Assembly: GCA_948629335.1 (NCBI GenBank)
Contig: CAPHZB010000018.1
Span: 226-23,143 of the forward strand
Source of the DNA: an uncultured Bacilli bacterium
GTDB lineage: Bacteria > Bacillota_I > Bacilli_A > RF39 > UBA660
Direction: 5' to 3'
DNA: 22,918 bases
In this document: positions 1-9,066 of the stretch, piece after piece
Layout: each line of letters starts with the position of its first letter
Position numbering within the stretch: position 1 is the first letter of the stretch
Notes under the pieces: generated by a model
Told to the model about the DNA's origin: nothing
Databases searched by the model: none
Seen by the model: only the letters and a program-made list of their open reading frames with translations
Position numbers and translations under genes: made by a program

Positions 1-55
1 TAAGTACGATTAGAGATGAAAATATCAAATATGAATTATTAAGGCAAGTAAATGA
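1..55 (+). repeat. 55-nt exact repeat, copy 1 (intragenic)
   Basis: These 55 bases are identical to 544-598 in the same reading frame, 543 nt (181 codons, about seven 26-residue units) apart. The identity stops at base 56 on the right. The left limit is cut by the window edge, so the true repeat may be longer. Confidence 0.9.
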
Positions 56-3000
56 TGATTTTGAAAAAATGAAAGTTATAGAGACTTTTGGGGAAACTTT
101 AAGGATTAAAACAGTTGAATTACTGAAAAGTGATAATTTGAAATATAATATAACACAAAAAATGGTAGACGAAAATACTAAATTGTCACTATTAAAATAT
201 TTATATGATGATGGATATAAAGAAAAAGTAATAAGTACATTTAGTAATGAACAATTAAAATTAGAAGGGCTTAAACAATTAAAAAATGATTCTAGCAAGA
301 TAAAAATCATAAGTTCTTTAACAGATATTAATTTAATCGAGCAATCATTGTCATTTATAGAATTTGATCAAAATAAAGTTATTGTGATTAATTCTTTAAC
401 AGATGAGGTTGATAGACTAAATTTATCAAATAGTATTAAAGCAGAATGGGAACGAATTGAAGTACTGGTAACTATAACTAGTGATAAATTAAAGGCTAGA
501 GCTTTATCATTACTTACTAGAGATGATTATAAAGCAAAACTCATAAGTACGATTAGAGATGAAAATATCAAATATGAATTATTAAGGCAAGTAAATGAGG
601 ATTCGGAAAAGATAACTATTATAAGTTCTTTTAAGAACGAAGATTTATTGTATAGTGCGATATCTCAATTAAAGAATGAATATAATAAAGCAAGCGTTCT
701 TGTTAAAGTAGCTAATGATAATGTTAAATATAAATTTTTATCATTAATAAATTCTGAAGATCTAAAAGCAAATATAATAAATTCAATGTCTGATAACAAT
801 TTTAAAATAAATGCAATTAATTTATTAACGAAAGATAATTTTAAACTAAAAGTAATAAATAAAATAGAAGATGAACTGGTAAGAGTAAATTTAATATCTA
901 CTTTAGAAAAACAAGAAAGTCAATTTATAGTAATAGCACAAATTAAATCTAACGAAATAAAAGTTAATGGATTAAAAACAATAAATAACTATCAAGAAGT
1001 TATGAGAACATTTTTTAAAAATGGTTCATTTGAATATTTATATCATTTTGATAAAAACATATTAAAACAAGTATTTGATGATAAACAAATGAAAATTTTA
1101 AATGAATATAGCAACATTAAAAATGAAAAGATAAGAAAATTATATAGCATTTATGTTTCTGCAAACTATGAAAATATTAATATGGAAAATTTAGATAAAA
1201 TATCTCAAATATTATTTAGAATCGAGATGTCAAATTCAAGTGAATTGCAAGCTTTTGGAGATTTAATCGCAAAGCATGTACTAAATCATGATAATCCATT
1301 GCAATATTTTTCAAAAGTAGAAGATATATTTGTAAAAAATAATATACCTTATGTAGGTAAAATATTTGAAGTATTTAAGTTATTACATTCTAATTCTAGA
1401 GATTATAGGAATTATTCGCCACTATTAAATAGGTTTAAAGATAGCCAATATCAAATACAAATAATGGATTTGATTATTTTCAATGATTTATTAAAATGCG
1501 CATTTGGATCAAATAATAGAAGTTTAAAAGAATTTATAACTGAAATTGATAAAGGAAATAATATATTAACTAATGTTATGACTAATAAAACTTTATTAAA
1601 TAGTTTGAATAATTCTGAAAAAATAATTTTAATTAAGTATCTTGATAAAATTGAAATCATATTAGATAGTTATGATAAATGGAAAAATAAAAAAACAGGT
1701 TCAACGGTATGTGAAGACTTGCTGTTAAGAATTAATTACGTAGTTGATAGATTAAACTTAGCGGGTAATAATTATAAAGAAATTCCAGATATTATTGTAA
1801 AAAAATTATGTGGTATTTCTGGCATTGATACATTTGAAAGTGCAAAGAAATATTTTGAATATATCATTTCAGAGACAGATAAAAGAAATCGAGAAAAAAT
1901 AAATGGACCATTTATTCTAGAAGAAGGAGATTTTGTAAAAGGAATTAATGATGTTAAGTACTTATCAAGAATTTTACAAAATGGGAGTGTCTCCAAAGAA
2001 TTTTTGGGAGATTCTTCTAATAGTGATGCCACTCCATTAGATACAGATTTATCAAGAATATTATTAAAAGATATGAATGGTAAACAATCTAGCGAATTAG
2101 GAAGAATCATTGGTTCTACAATTAGTGGAAGTTATGGAAGTACATGGTTTGTTTTAAAAAATGATCCTAGTAGGATAGAAATCACTAGAAATTCAACTAA
2201 TTTAGAAAATGGTCACAACTTATCTCCAAAATTTTCTAAATTGGAAGCATTTAAAACTTTACAAGAGGGTCATTACGGTATAAGAACAGGATTTCCAACT
2301 AGTGAAATAAGTTACATAGTTTCTAGGAGTCATTTTGATAGAATAGGTTTAGAAATTGCAATGAATGGTTTTTATATACCAGTTGTTAATATGGATGGTA
2401 AATTAGTCTTTACTCCAGAAGATTACGATATTTTAAGGAGTAAAATGTCAGGTCTTTCGTATTATGGAGAAAATAATTATGTTTTCTCAAATAATTTAGT
2501 AAATGAGGATACATCAATTATTGTTGAACGAATAGGACAATATAATACTGAAACAAAAAGAAAAAGTGATTTAATCAATTCATTAATAAAGGAATCTTTA
2601 TTAGAATTAGGATTAGTTCTTAAAGATAAAATTGATGGTGACTTATCAGAAGGTACTGTAGAACTTATTGATATTGGTTCAACTGGAAGAGGTACGAATA
2701 AACCAGATGAAGGGGACTTTGATTTTATGATGAGGTTAGATAAAAGTATATTATCAAATCCTTCTAAAATGGATGAATTAAAGAAAAATATATTAAAAAG
2801 ACTTGAAAAAGAGAATTCCTCAGAATTAACTAGTACAGGCGATTTTAGGCTTAAAAAAGTAAAAATAGATGATGACACTTGTGTTGATATTGATATTACT
2901 TTTACAATGAAAACAGATAAAGTTTCTTATTCTACCGATATGTGTTTACAAGAGAGATTATCAAATATTTATAATCAAAACCCTCAACAATATAATTATG

Positions 3001-3377
3001 TTGTGGCAAACATATTACTTGCTAAACAAGTTTTAAAACAAGGTGATGTATATAAGCCAAATCGTGGGGAAATTCCCCAAGGTGGTTTAGGAGGCGTTGG
3101 TATAGAAAATTGGATTCTTCAAAATGGAGGTTCGTTTATAGATGCTGCGAAAAGTTTTCTTGATGCAGCCAACGGAAAGACTTTTGAGGAATTTAAAAAT
3201 ACTTATTATATTTGGGATTTTGGTGAAAATCATATGGCCGAAAGACGTGGTCAATATTCGCACGACAACTTTGTTTCTAATAATATGAGTCAATCTGGTT
3301 ATAATAGAATGATTCAAGTTTTAAATGAATATGTTAAGAAGTATGAATATAACCAAAGCGATACAATAAGAAGATGA
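1..3377 (+). CDS. Large helical-repeat protein with C-terminal pol-beta-type nucleotidyltransferase domain (5' partial)
   Basis: The frame is open to the left edge (first codon at 3), so the start lies outside the window; the ATG at 69 is internal. Residue numbers count from that ATG. Residues up to about 310 are tandem units of about 26 residues with a pattern like I-I-S-x-x-x-D-E-x-x-K-x-x-x-L, predicted helical hairpins resembling HEAT/ARM-type solenoids. A middle region (about 610-820) is globular and not recognised. The C-terminal part (about 840-1095) carries a nucleotidyltransferase signature: GSTGRGT (870-876), DFD (883-885) and a third acidic site V-D-I-D (939-942). It is followed by a helical segment (LLAKQVLKQGDVY, then NWILQNGGSF) that recalls class I (archaeal-type) CCA-adding enzymes and OAS-like proteins. 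All three catalytic carboxylates seem present, so activity is plausible; the substrate is unknown. It is not the housekeeping bacterial (class II) CCA enzyme. A hairpin terminator follows directly. Confidence 0.8.
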   Translation, partial: STIRDENIKYELLRQVNDDFEKMKVIETFGETLRIKTVELLKSDNLKYNITQKMVDENTKLSLLKYLYDDGYKEKVISTFSNEQLKLEGLKQLKNDSSKIKIISSLTDINLIEQSLSFIEFDQNKVIVINSLTDEVDRLNLSNSIKAEWERIEVLVTITSDKLKARALSLLTRDDYKAKLISTIRDENIKYELLRQVNEDSEKITIISSFKNEDLLYSAISQLKNEYNKASVLVKVANDNVKYKFLSLINSEDLKANIINSMSDNNFKINAINLLTKDNFKLKVINKIEDELVRVNLISTLEKQESQFIVIAQIKSNEIKVNGLKTINNYQEVMRTFFKNGSFEYLYHFDKNILKQVFDDKQMKILNEYSNIKNEKIRKLYSIYVSANYENINMENLDKISQILFRIEMSNSSELQAFGDLIAKHVLNHDNPLQYFSKVEDIFVKNNIPYVGKIFEVFKLLHSNSRDYRNYSPLLNRFKDSQYQIQIMDLIIFNDLLKCAFGSNNRSLKEFITEIDKGNNILTNVMTNKTLLNSLNNSEKIILIKYLDKIEIILDSYDKWKNKKTGSTVCEDLLLRINYVVDRLNLAGNNYKEIPDIIVKKLCGISGIDTFESAKKYFEYIISETDKRNREKINGPFILEEGDFVKGINDVKYLSRILQNGSVSKEFLGDSSNSDATPLDTDLSRILLKDMNGKQSSELGRIIGSTISGSYGSTWFVLKNDPSRIEITRNSTNLENGHNLSPKFSKLEAFKTLQEGHYGIRTGFPTSEISYIVSRSHFDRIGLEIAMNGFYIPVVNMDGKLVFTPEDYDILRSKMSGLSYYGENNYVFSNNLVNEDTSIIVERIGQYNTETKRKSDLINSLIKESLLELGLVLKDKIDGDLSEGTVELIDIGSTGRGTNKPDEGDFDFMMRLDKSILSNPSKMDELKKNILKRLEKENSSELTSTGDFRLKKVKIDDDTCVDIDITFTMKTDKVSYSTDMCLQERLSNIYNQNPQQYNYVVANILLAKQVLKQGDVYKPNRGEIPQGGLGGVGIENWILQNGGSFIDAAKSFLDAANGKTFEEFKNTYYIWDFGENHMAERRGQYSHDNFVSNNMSQSGYNRMIQVLNEYVKKYEYNQSDTIRR
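544..598 (+). repeat. 55-nt exact repeat, copy 2 (intragenic)
   Basis: Second copy of the 55-nt identity, encoding S-T-I-R-D-E-N-I-K-Y-E-L-L-R-Q-V-N within one helical repeat unit. Neighbouring units are much more diverged, so this pair points to a recent within-gene duplication or gene conversion. Confidence 0.9.
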
Positions 3378-3415
3378 TAAAGAGCATTAACTTATCGCTC
3401 CATATCATCTTTTTT
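3371..3415 (+). terminator. Rho-independent terminator of the repeat-nucleotidyltransferase gene
   Basis: AGATGAT (3372-3378) pairs with ATCATCT (3404-3410), with an inner GAGC/GCTC pairing, followed by a T run to 3415. The stop codon TGA (3375-3377) is inside the left arm. Confidence 0.75.
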
Positions 3416-3671
3416 GAGAGTATAAGATAAAGTAGTTCTTCTCCAAATTAGTTGATTATAAATAGGTATAATTATTTTAGGATAGAAAATGATGACCATG
3501 AACATAGGAGAAATAATAAAAAATTAAATCAACAGCATTGTCTAATCAGGGGGAGTGAAATTATATTTTTCTAATAAAACAACTTATTATTGAAGATAAA
3601 AAAGTAAAGAAATTTTATTTCCTAAAATAATCCATAGAAACCCACTTTTTAAACACACTTTATTTTTAACG
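3416..3671. other. Intergenic stretch without a supported gene
   Basis: About 250 very AT-rich bases. It has an isolated TATAAT near 3460 without a convincing -35 or downstream gene, and only very short ORFs (a 12-codon one near 3490). I see no RNA gene or repeat here. Confidence 0.5.
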
Positions 3672-3680
3672 TGCTATAAT
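3672..3680 (+). promoter_or_regulatory. Extended -10 promoter of the P-type ATPase gene
   Basis: TGCTATAAT is an extended -10 (TGn plus TATAAT) with no good -35 box. A start of transcription about 7 nt downstream would fall at the ribosome binding site AAAGGAGGG (3684-3692), giving an almost absent 5' leader. Alternatively the real promoter is further upstream. Confidence 0.5.
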
Positions 3681-3698
3681 AAGAAAGGAGGGAACAGT

Positions 3699-6068
3699 AT
3701 GGAGAGATTTAACCCAAGTATAGAAGAGGGATTAACATTAGAACAAGTAGAGATACGAAAAAAAGAGGATTTAGTTAATTATGATGATCAACCAAAGACA
3801 AAGACAATTAAGCAAATTATCATCGGAAATTTCTTTACTTATTTTAATTTTCTAAATATTGGTTTAGGTTTAGCTGTATTTATAGCTGGTGTTTTAAATC
3901 ATGCCCTTTTTGAAGGAATCAAAAACTGCTTATTTATGGGAGTGATTATCGTCAATTCTATTATTAGTATAATTGAAGAAATCATATCAAAAAGAATTAT
4001 TGATAAATTATCTGTTATTTCAGAATCTAGCTTAACAGTAGTACGTGGTGGAAAAGAAGAAACAGTTAAAATAGATGAACTTGTTTTAGATGATGTTCTA
4101 AAATTGACATTAGGAAAACAAGTGGTGTGTGACAGTATCCTTTTAGATGGGGAAGTGGAGGTAAATGAGTCTTTTTTAACGGGGGAACCAGATGCTATTG
4201 TAAAGAAAAAAGGAGATATGTTGTTATCTGGATCCTTTATTGTGAGTGGGACTTGTTTTGCACAAGTAGAACATATTGGAAAAGAAAACTATGTATCTAA
4301 AATATCAAGAGAAGCAAAATATGAGAAAAAAGTGAATTCTATTATTATGAATTCTTTTGAAAAGTTATTAAAAATTCTTTCTATTTTAATTATTCCAATT
4401 GGGGTAATTATGTATTTATCTCAAGTTGATGCAACAGGAGGAAATGTAACAGAAGCAATATTTACAACGGTTGCTTCTTTAATTGGAATGATACCTGAAG
4501 GTCTTGTTCTTTTAACAAGTTCTGTTATGGCAGTAAGCGTTATTCGATTATCTAAATATAAGGTACTGGTGCAACAGCTTTATTGTATTGAGACTCTTGC
4601 GCGTGTGAACGTGATTTGTTTAGATAAAACAGGGACATTAACAGAGGGGAAAATGCAAGTCGTGGATTTTATTCCTTATGAAACAACAACAAAAGAAGAA
4701 TTGGAGCATGCATTATCTTTATATGCTACCTATTCTATGGATACCAATGAAACCATGCTTGCTTTAAAAAATAAATTTCAAAAAGGTAGTCCTGATACAG
4801 TAAAATCAAGCCTCGCTTTTTCATCAGAACGTAAATTTTCAGGATTAGAATTAGAAAAGAACGGAACTTTTTATATCGGGGCCCCTGAATTTCTATTAAA
4901 AAAAGAAGTAAAGAAAATAGAAGATGTTTTAAATACATACCAAGAACATTACCGAATCATGGTTCTTGTAAAAGGAGAGGGAGCTATCGATACAAATCCC
5001 CAAAATACACAAATTCTTGGAACTGTATTAATAGAAGATGTCATTCGAAAAGAGGCAAAAGATACGCTAGCTTATTTTAAAAAGCAAGGAGTCGATGTAA
5101 AGATTATCTCAGGGGATAATGTTAAAACTGTTTTAAATATTGCCGAAAAGGTAGGAATGGAAAAACCAACAGGTATTAATGTAGGGGAATTAACAGATGA
5201 AGAATTAGAAAATGTTGTTTTAAATTACCAAGTATTTGGGCGTGTAAAACCAGAACAAAAGAAAAAAATCATCAAGGTTTTGCAGAGCCAAGGATTAACT
5301 GTTGCTATGACGGGGGATGGGGTGAATGATGTTTTGGCGCTTAAACAAAGTGATTGCGCAATATCAGTAGCCAGTGGAAGTGATGCCGCACGCAATGTAG
5401 CGCAACTGGTTTTACTCAATGATAACTTTGATTCAATTCCTCCAATTGTAATGGAAGGAAGAAGAACCATTAATAATATTGAAAGAAGTGCATCTCTTTT
5501 ATTAGTAAAAACCATTTATACGATTTTACTGATTGTCTTTAGCGTTTTAATATCAAATAAATATTTTTTTGTTCCCATTCAACTAACACTTATTACGACT
5601 TTTACAATAGGAACACCTTCATTTATTTTAGCTTTAGAACCAAACAATGAAATTGTCAAGGGAAATTTTTTACTCAAAGTAGTAAGTAGAAGTCTTCCAA
5701 CAGCAATGACTGTATTTTTCAACGTTGCTTTAGTAACTGCATTTACTAATGTGTTTGATTTAACTTATGAATTGCAAAGCTCACTTTGCGTCATTTTAAC
5801 GGCTATAACAGGATTTATTTATCTACTTAAAATATGTAGACCATTTACTTGGATTAGAAGAACATTATTTTTCACAATGTTACTTGGCTTTATCTATTGT
5901 CTTATTTTTCAATATGAATTTTTCAATTTAATGCCAATGACTTATGCAAGTGCTCTGATTGCTTTTGTTCTTACTTTAGCGTCTCTTTATGTTTATAAGA
6001 AATTAGATTATTTTGTAACTTATTTATTTCATAAATTGGATGCAACTATTGAAGTAGTAAAAGATTAA
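3699..6068 (+). CDS. P-type (HAD-IC) cation-transporting ATPase, CtpE/Exp7-like
   Basis: This 789-aa membrane pump couples ATP hydrolysis to cation transport. It carries the phosphorylated aspartate in DKTGT (D309), the actuator-loop motif TGEP (161-164) where most P-type ATPases have TGES, the hinge motif TGDGVND (538-544), and a PEGL sequence in the membrane segment before the P-domain. Hydrophobic helices sit near residues 45-95, 220-285 and 610-775, in the usual order. The length and the PEGL form resemble the CtpE/streptococcal Exp7 (CaxP) group, for which calcium transport has been reported; the substrate here is inferred from that likeness only. The start is fixed by AAAGGAGGG seven bases upstream. 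It stands alone, with a 152-base gap to priA. Confidence 0.9.
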   Translation: MERFNPSIEEGLTLEQVEIRKKEDLVNYDDQPKTKTIKQIIIGNFFTYFNFLNIGLGLAVFIAGVLNHALFEGIKNCLFMGVIIVNSIISIIEEIISKRIIDKLSVISESSLTVVRGGKEETVKIDELVLDDVLKLTLGKQVVCDSILLDGEVEVNESFLTGEPDAIVKKKGDMLLSGSFIVSGTCFAQVEHIGKENYVSKISREAKYEKKVNSIIMNSFEKLLKILSILIIPIGVIMYLSQVDATGGNVTEAIFTTVASLIGMIPEGLVLLTSSVMAVSVIRLSKYKVLVQQLYCIETLARVNVICLDKTGTLTEGKMQVVDFIPYETTTKEELEHALSLYATYSMDTNETMLALKNKFQKGSPDTVKSSLAFSSERKFSGLELEKNGTFYIGAPEFLLKKEVKKIEDVLNTYQEHYRIMVLVKGEGAIDTNPQNTQILGTVLIEDVIRKEAKDTLAYFKKQGVDVKIISGDNVKTVLNIAEKVGMEKPTGINVGELTDEELENVVLNYQVFGRVKPEQKKKIIKVLQSQGLTVAMTGDGVNDVLALKQSDCAISVASGSDAARNVAQLVLLNDNFDSIPPIVMEGRRTINNIERSASLLLVKTIYTILLIVFSVLISNKYFFVPIQLTLITTFTIGTPSFILALEPNNEIVKGNFLLKVVSRSLPTAMTVFFNVALVTAFTNVFDLTYELQSSLCVILTAITGFIYLLKICRPFTWIRRTLFFTMLLGFIYCLIFQYEFFNLMPMTYASALIAFVLTLASLYVYKKLDYFVTYLFHKLDATIEVVKD

Positions 6069-6220
6069 AACAATATTCTTCTTAAGATTAAGGGTATAAG
6101 GTATGAATTATTCTGATAAAAAGAGATTAAACATTTTAGTAACATTTTATAAAAAGGGTATTTTAAAAATAAATTGTAAGGTGAAGGTGGAATGCCTTGA
6201 TTAGGAGAGGAGTCGAGTAT

Positions 6221-8377
6221 ATGATAGCAGAAGTTCTTGTTGAAATAAAAGCCAAAGGGATGAATCGTACATTCTCTTATCATATACCTGATTCTATGAC
6301 TGTCCTTGTTGGAATGCGTGTACTTGTTCCTTTTGGTAGACAAGAGTTAGAGGGTTTTATTTTAAAAATAAGTGAAGAAAAAGTAGAATTTGAGGTAAAA
6401 GATATTATTTGTGTCATCGATAGTGAACCAGTTTTAAATGAAGAATTATTAAAATTGGGAGAATATATTAAAAATAAAACATTATGTCATTTAATTCATG
6501 CTTATCAAACGATGTTACCTAAAGCATTAAAAGCACAAAAGAAGAGTAAGGTATCGATTCAATATGCTATTTATCTTTCTTTAGCTGTTCCTTATCAAGA
6601 AGCACTTGAAAAATGCAAGAATGAGGGACAGAGAAAAACGGTTGAAAGTTTAAAGGATGGGGAAGTTTTAAAAGAAAAAATGATAGGAACTTCTTATAAG
6701 ACCCTTTTAAAAAATGGAATTATAAAGGAAAGTAAAAGAGAAAAATACAGGTACCAAAAACAAGGAGAAAAACAAGGAGAAAAAGTTATTCTAACAGAAG
6801 AGCAACAGACTGTTGTAGATGAAGTTTTAAAAATGGATACCTTTAGACCTTTTTTACTTCATGGCGTTACAGGGAGTGGGAAAACAGAAGTATATATGTC
6901 TTTGATTGAGGAAAAAATAAAAATAGGAAAAACTGCCATTTTACTTGTTCCTGAAATTAGTTTAACTCCTCAAGTAACTGAAAAGTTCTTAAAGCGATTT
7001 GGGGATTCTATTGCTATTCTACACTCTAAATTAAGCGATGGGGAAAAATATGACGAATGGAGAAAAATCGAAAGAGGTGAAGTTTCAATTGTGATTGGTG
7101 CTAGAAGTGCCATTTTCGCACCCTTAAAAAACATAGGAATTATCATTTTAGATGAGGAGCATTCAAGTACATACAAACAGGAAAATACGCCAAAGTACCA
7201 TGCAAGTGATATTGCTTTATGGAGGGGAAAATACCATAATATCCCCGTTGTATTTGGAAGTGCGACTCCTTCGATTGAAACATATACAAAAGCCAAATTA
7301 GGAACATACCAATTACTTACTTTAACTTCCAGGGTAAATGCGACCCTCCCTTTTGTTTATTTAGTGGATATGAAAGAGGAGATAAAAGCTGGAAATGCAG
7401 TCCTATCGGAAGCGTTAAAGGAGAGAATAGAAGAACGTATCCAAAATGGAGAACAAGTGATTCTTCTTCTAAATAAGCGAGGGTATACAAGAGTGATTAC
7501 TTGTCCATCATGTGGCTATCAAGATACTTGCCCCCACTGCGATATTCCCTTAACCTATCATAAATCTTCGAATACAATGCGTTGTCACTATTGTGGATAT
7601 GGGAGTAAGAAAAAAGAGGTTTGCCCAGAATGTGGGAACAGAGATTTTCAGGAAAGAGGAATGGGAACAGAAAAATTAGAAGAATATATTTTAGAACATA
7701 TTAAAGGAGCAAAAGTTCTTCGAATGGATATGGATACTACTTCTAGAAAAGGAGCTCATGAAAAAATTATTGATTCCTTTGAAAAAAAAGAAGCCAATAT
7801 TCTACTTGGAACACAGATGATTGCAAAAGGGCTTGATTTTAGGGATGTTACTTTAGTTGGTGTTTTAAATGGAGATGCTGGACTTAATATTCCCGATTTT
7901 CGAAGTGGAGAAAGGACATACCAACTTCTTTCTCAAGTAGCAGGAAGAGCAGGAAGAGGTACGAAAAAAGGAGAGGTTATTATTCAAGGGTTTGCAATTG
8001 ATCACTATAGTATGGTTTATGCAAAAGAGCACAATTATGAAGCTTTTTATAATGAGGAGATGCGTATTCGAAAACAATTAAATTATAGTCCTTATTACAA
8101 TTTATCCTTAATAAAACTAAAAGGAAAAGACTTAAATGTATTATTTGAAGAAGGAAAAAAAATTGCAACCTATCTAAGAGAAAAAAAATATAAAAACACC
8201 TTTGTTTTGGGACCGAGTACAGCACTTATTCCAAAAGTAAATGATATTTTTTTTGTACAGATTTTAATCAAATACAAAAATTCAAAAGAAATGTATGAAG
8301 CATTTAAAGAAATACAAAATATGTATTTAGGGTCAAAAATAATAGTAGATATTGATATAAATCCAATTATGATATAA
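6221..8377 (+). CDS. priA: Primosomal protein N' (replication restart helicase PriA)
   Basis: PriA recognises stalled forks, unwinds DNA 3' to 5' and reloads the replicative helicase. The 718-aa protein has Walker A GVTGSGKT (215-222), the Walker B DEEH box (311-314), and the zinc-binding insert with eight cysteines (C428, C431, C437, C440, C455, C458, C468, C471). Helicase motifs GTQMIAKGLDF and QVAGRAGRG follow. The length is close to the E. coli protein (732 aa). The start ATG at 6221 is preceded by AGGAGAGGAG and opens with MIAEVLVEIK, as in the family; an upstream TTG at 6197 would precede that site and is rejected. It leads a plus-strand run with Nudix, fmt and secG. Confidence 0.97.
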   Translation: MIAEVLVEIKAKGMNRTFSYHIPDSMTVLVGMRVLVPFGRQELEGFILKISEEKVEFEVKDIICVIDSEPVLNEELLKLGEYIKNKTLCHLIHAYQTMLPKALKAQKKSKVSIQYAIYLSLAVPYQEALEKCKNEGQRKTVESLKDGEVLKEKMIGTSYKTLLKNGIIKESKREKYRYQKQGEKQGEKVILTEEQQTVVDEVLKMDTFRPFLLHGVTGSGKTEVYMSLIEEKIKIGKTAILLVPEISLTPQVTEKFLKRFGDSIAILHSKLSDGEKYDEWRKIERGEVSIVIGARSAIFAPLKNIGIIILDEEHSSTYKQENTPKYHASDIALWRGKYHNIPVVFGSATPSIETYTKAKLGTYQLLTLTSRVNATLPFVYLVDMKEEIKAGNAVLSEALKERIEERIQNGEQVILLLNKRGYTRVITCPSCGYQDTCPHCDIPLTYHKSSNTMRCHYCGYGSKKKEVCPECGNRDFQERGMGTEKLEEYILEHIKGAKVLRMDMDTTSRKGAHEKIIDSFEKKEANILLGTQMIAKGLDFRDVTLVGVLNGDAGLNIPDFRSGERTYQLLSQVAGRAGRGTKKGEVIIQGFAIDHYSMVYAKEHNYEAFYNEEMRIRKQLNYSPYYNLSLIKLKGKDLNVLFEEGKKIATYLREKKYKNTFVLGPSTALIPKVNDIFFVQILIKYKNSKEMYEAFKEIQNMYLGSKIIVDIDINPIMI

Positions 8378-8481
8378 AATATAGTAGTAGAAAAAATCAC
8401 AGTTTTAATAAGAAAGCAAAAGAAGAAATATAGGAAATTATAGATTACTATTAAAAAACGAGAGTGACAGGAGGAAAAGAT

Positions 8482-9024
8482 ATGGAATTAATTGATGTTC
8501 TTGATGAAAATGGGATATTTACAGGGCAAGTACTTTCAAGAGATGAAGTGCATCAAAAAGGGTTGTGGCATAGAGCCATTGTTGTAGCAATCATTAATGA
8601 GAAGAATCAAATATTGTTACAACAAAGAAGTTTTAAGAAGTAAAAAAATGCAGGGATGTGGGATATTTCTGTTGCGGGTCATATCTCGGCTGGACAGGAT
8701 GCTTTATCGGCAGCGGCTCGTGAAATCAATGAAGAGGTAAGTGTGTTACTTGGTTATAGGACCGAAATAAAGGATTTTCGATACATGTATTGTTTTCGAA
8801 AAGAACAAAAATTTAGTGAAAATTTTATGGAAAGACAATTTTATGATTTTTTCATATTGAGAACATCAGGTATTGATGATAAAACACTTCTTTTTCAAAC
8901 AGAGGAAGTACAAGCAGTTAAATTTGTAGATTTAAATGAAATACAAAAGATGACCCAAAACAATGAGGTTGTAGAAAGACCTGAGGTTTATCAAGTATTA
9001 ATGAATTATCTATTTCGCTTTTAA
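8482..9024 (+). pseudogene. Nudix hydrolase (isopentenyl-diphosphate isomerase/YfcD-like) with an internal TAA
   Basis: Read through, the gene gives 180 residues, a normal length for YfcD-like Nudix proteins, starting at an ATG with GGAGG upstream. Codon 54 (8641-8643) is TAA in the string Q-Q-R-S-F-K-K-stop-K-N-A-G-M-W-D. Homologues typically have a basic residue there, so AAA to TAA is the likely lesion. The frame continues intact on both sides with no indel. The Nudix box (GHISAGQ...REINEEVSV) also departs from consensus: the first Glu is Gln and the Gly after EE is Ser. Either it is a recent pseudogene, or the base is an error, or the part from the ATG at 8656 is made alone, which would lack the first strand of the fold. 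It lies between priA and fmt. Confidence 0.85.
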
Positions 9025-9066
9025 ATTTATTAAAAATAGAGAGTATTCATAGGAAGGGGATAGAAT

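Noticed and set aside
2477..2878. 133-codon minus-strand ORF inside the repeat-nucleotidyltransferase gene
   Set aside because: A shadow of the plus-strand gene, serine/phenylalanine rich, with no ribosome binding site.
6197..6220. Longer PriA start at TTG
   Set aside because: The ribosome binding site AGGAGAGGAG lies downstream of it and fits the ATG at 6221, which also matches the family N-terminus.
8641..8643. Stop-codon recoding (TAA read as an amino acid)
   Set aside because: TAA ends fmt, secG, sigG, the ATPase and others in this window, and no special structure follows the Nudix TAA.
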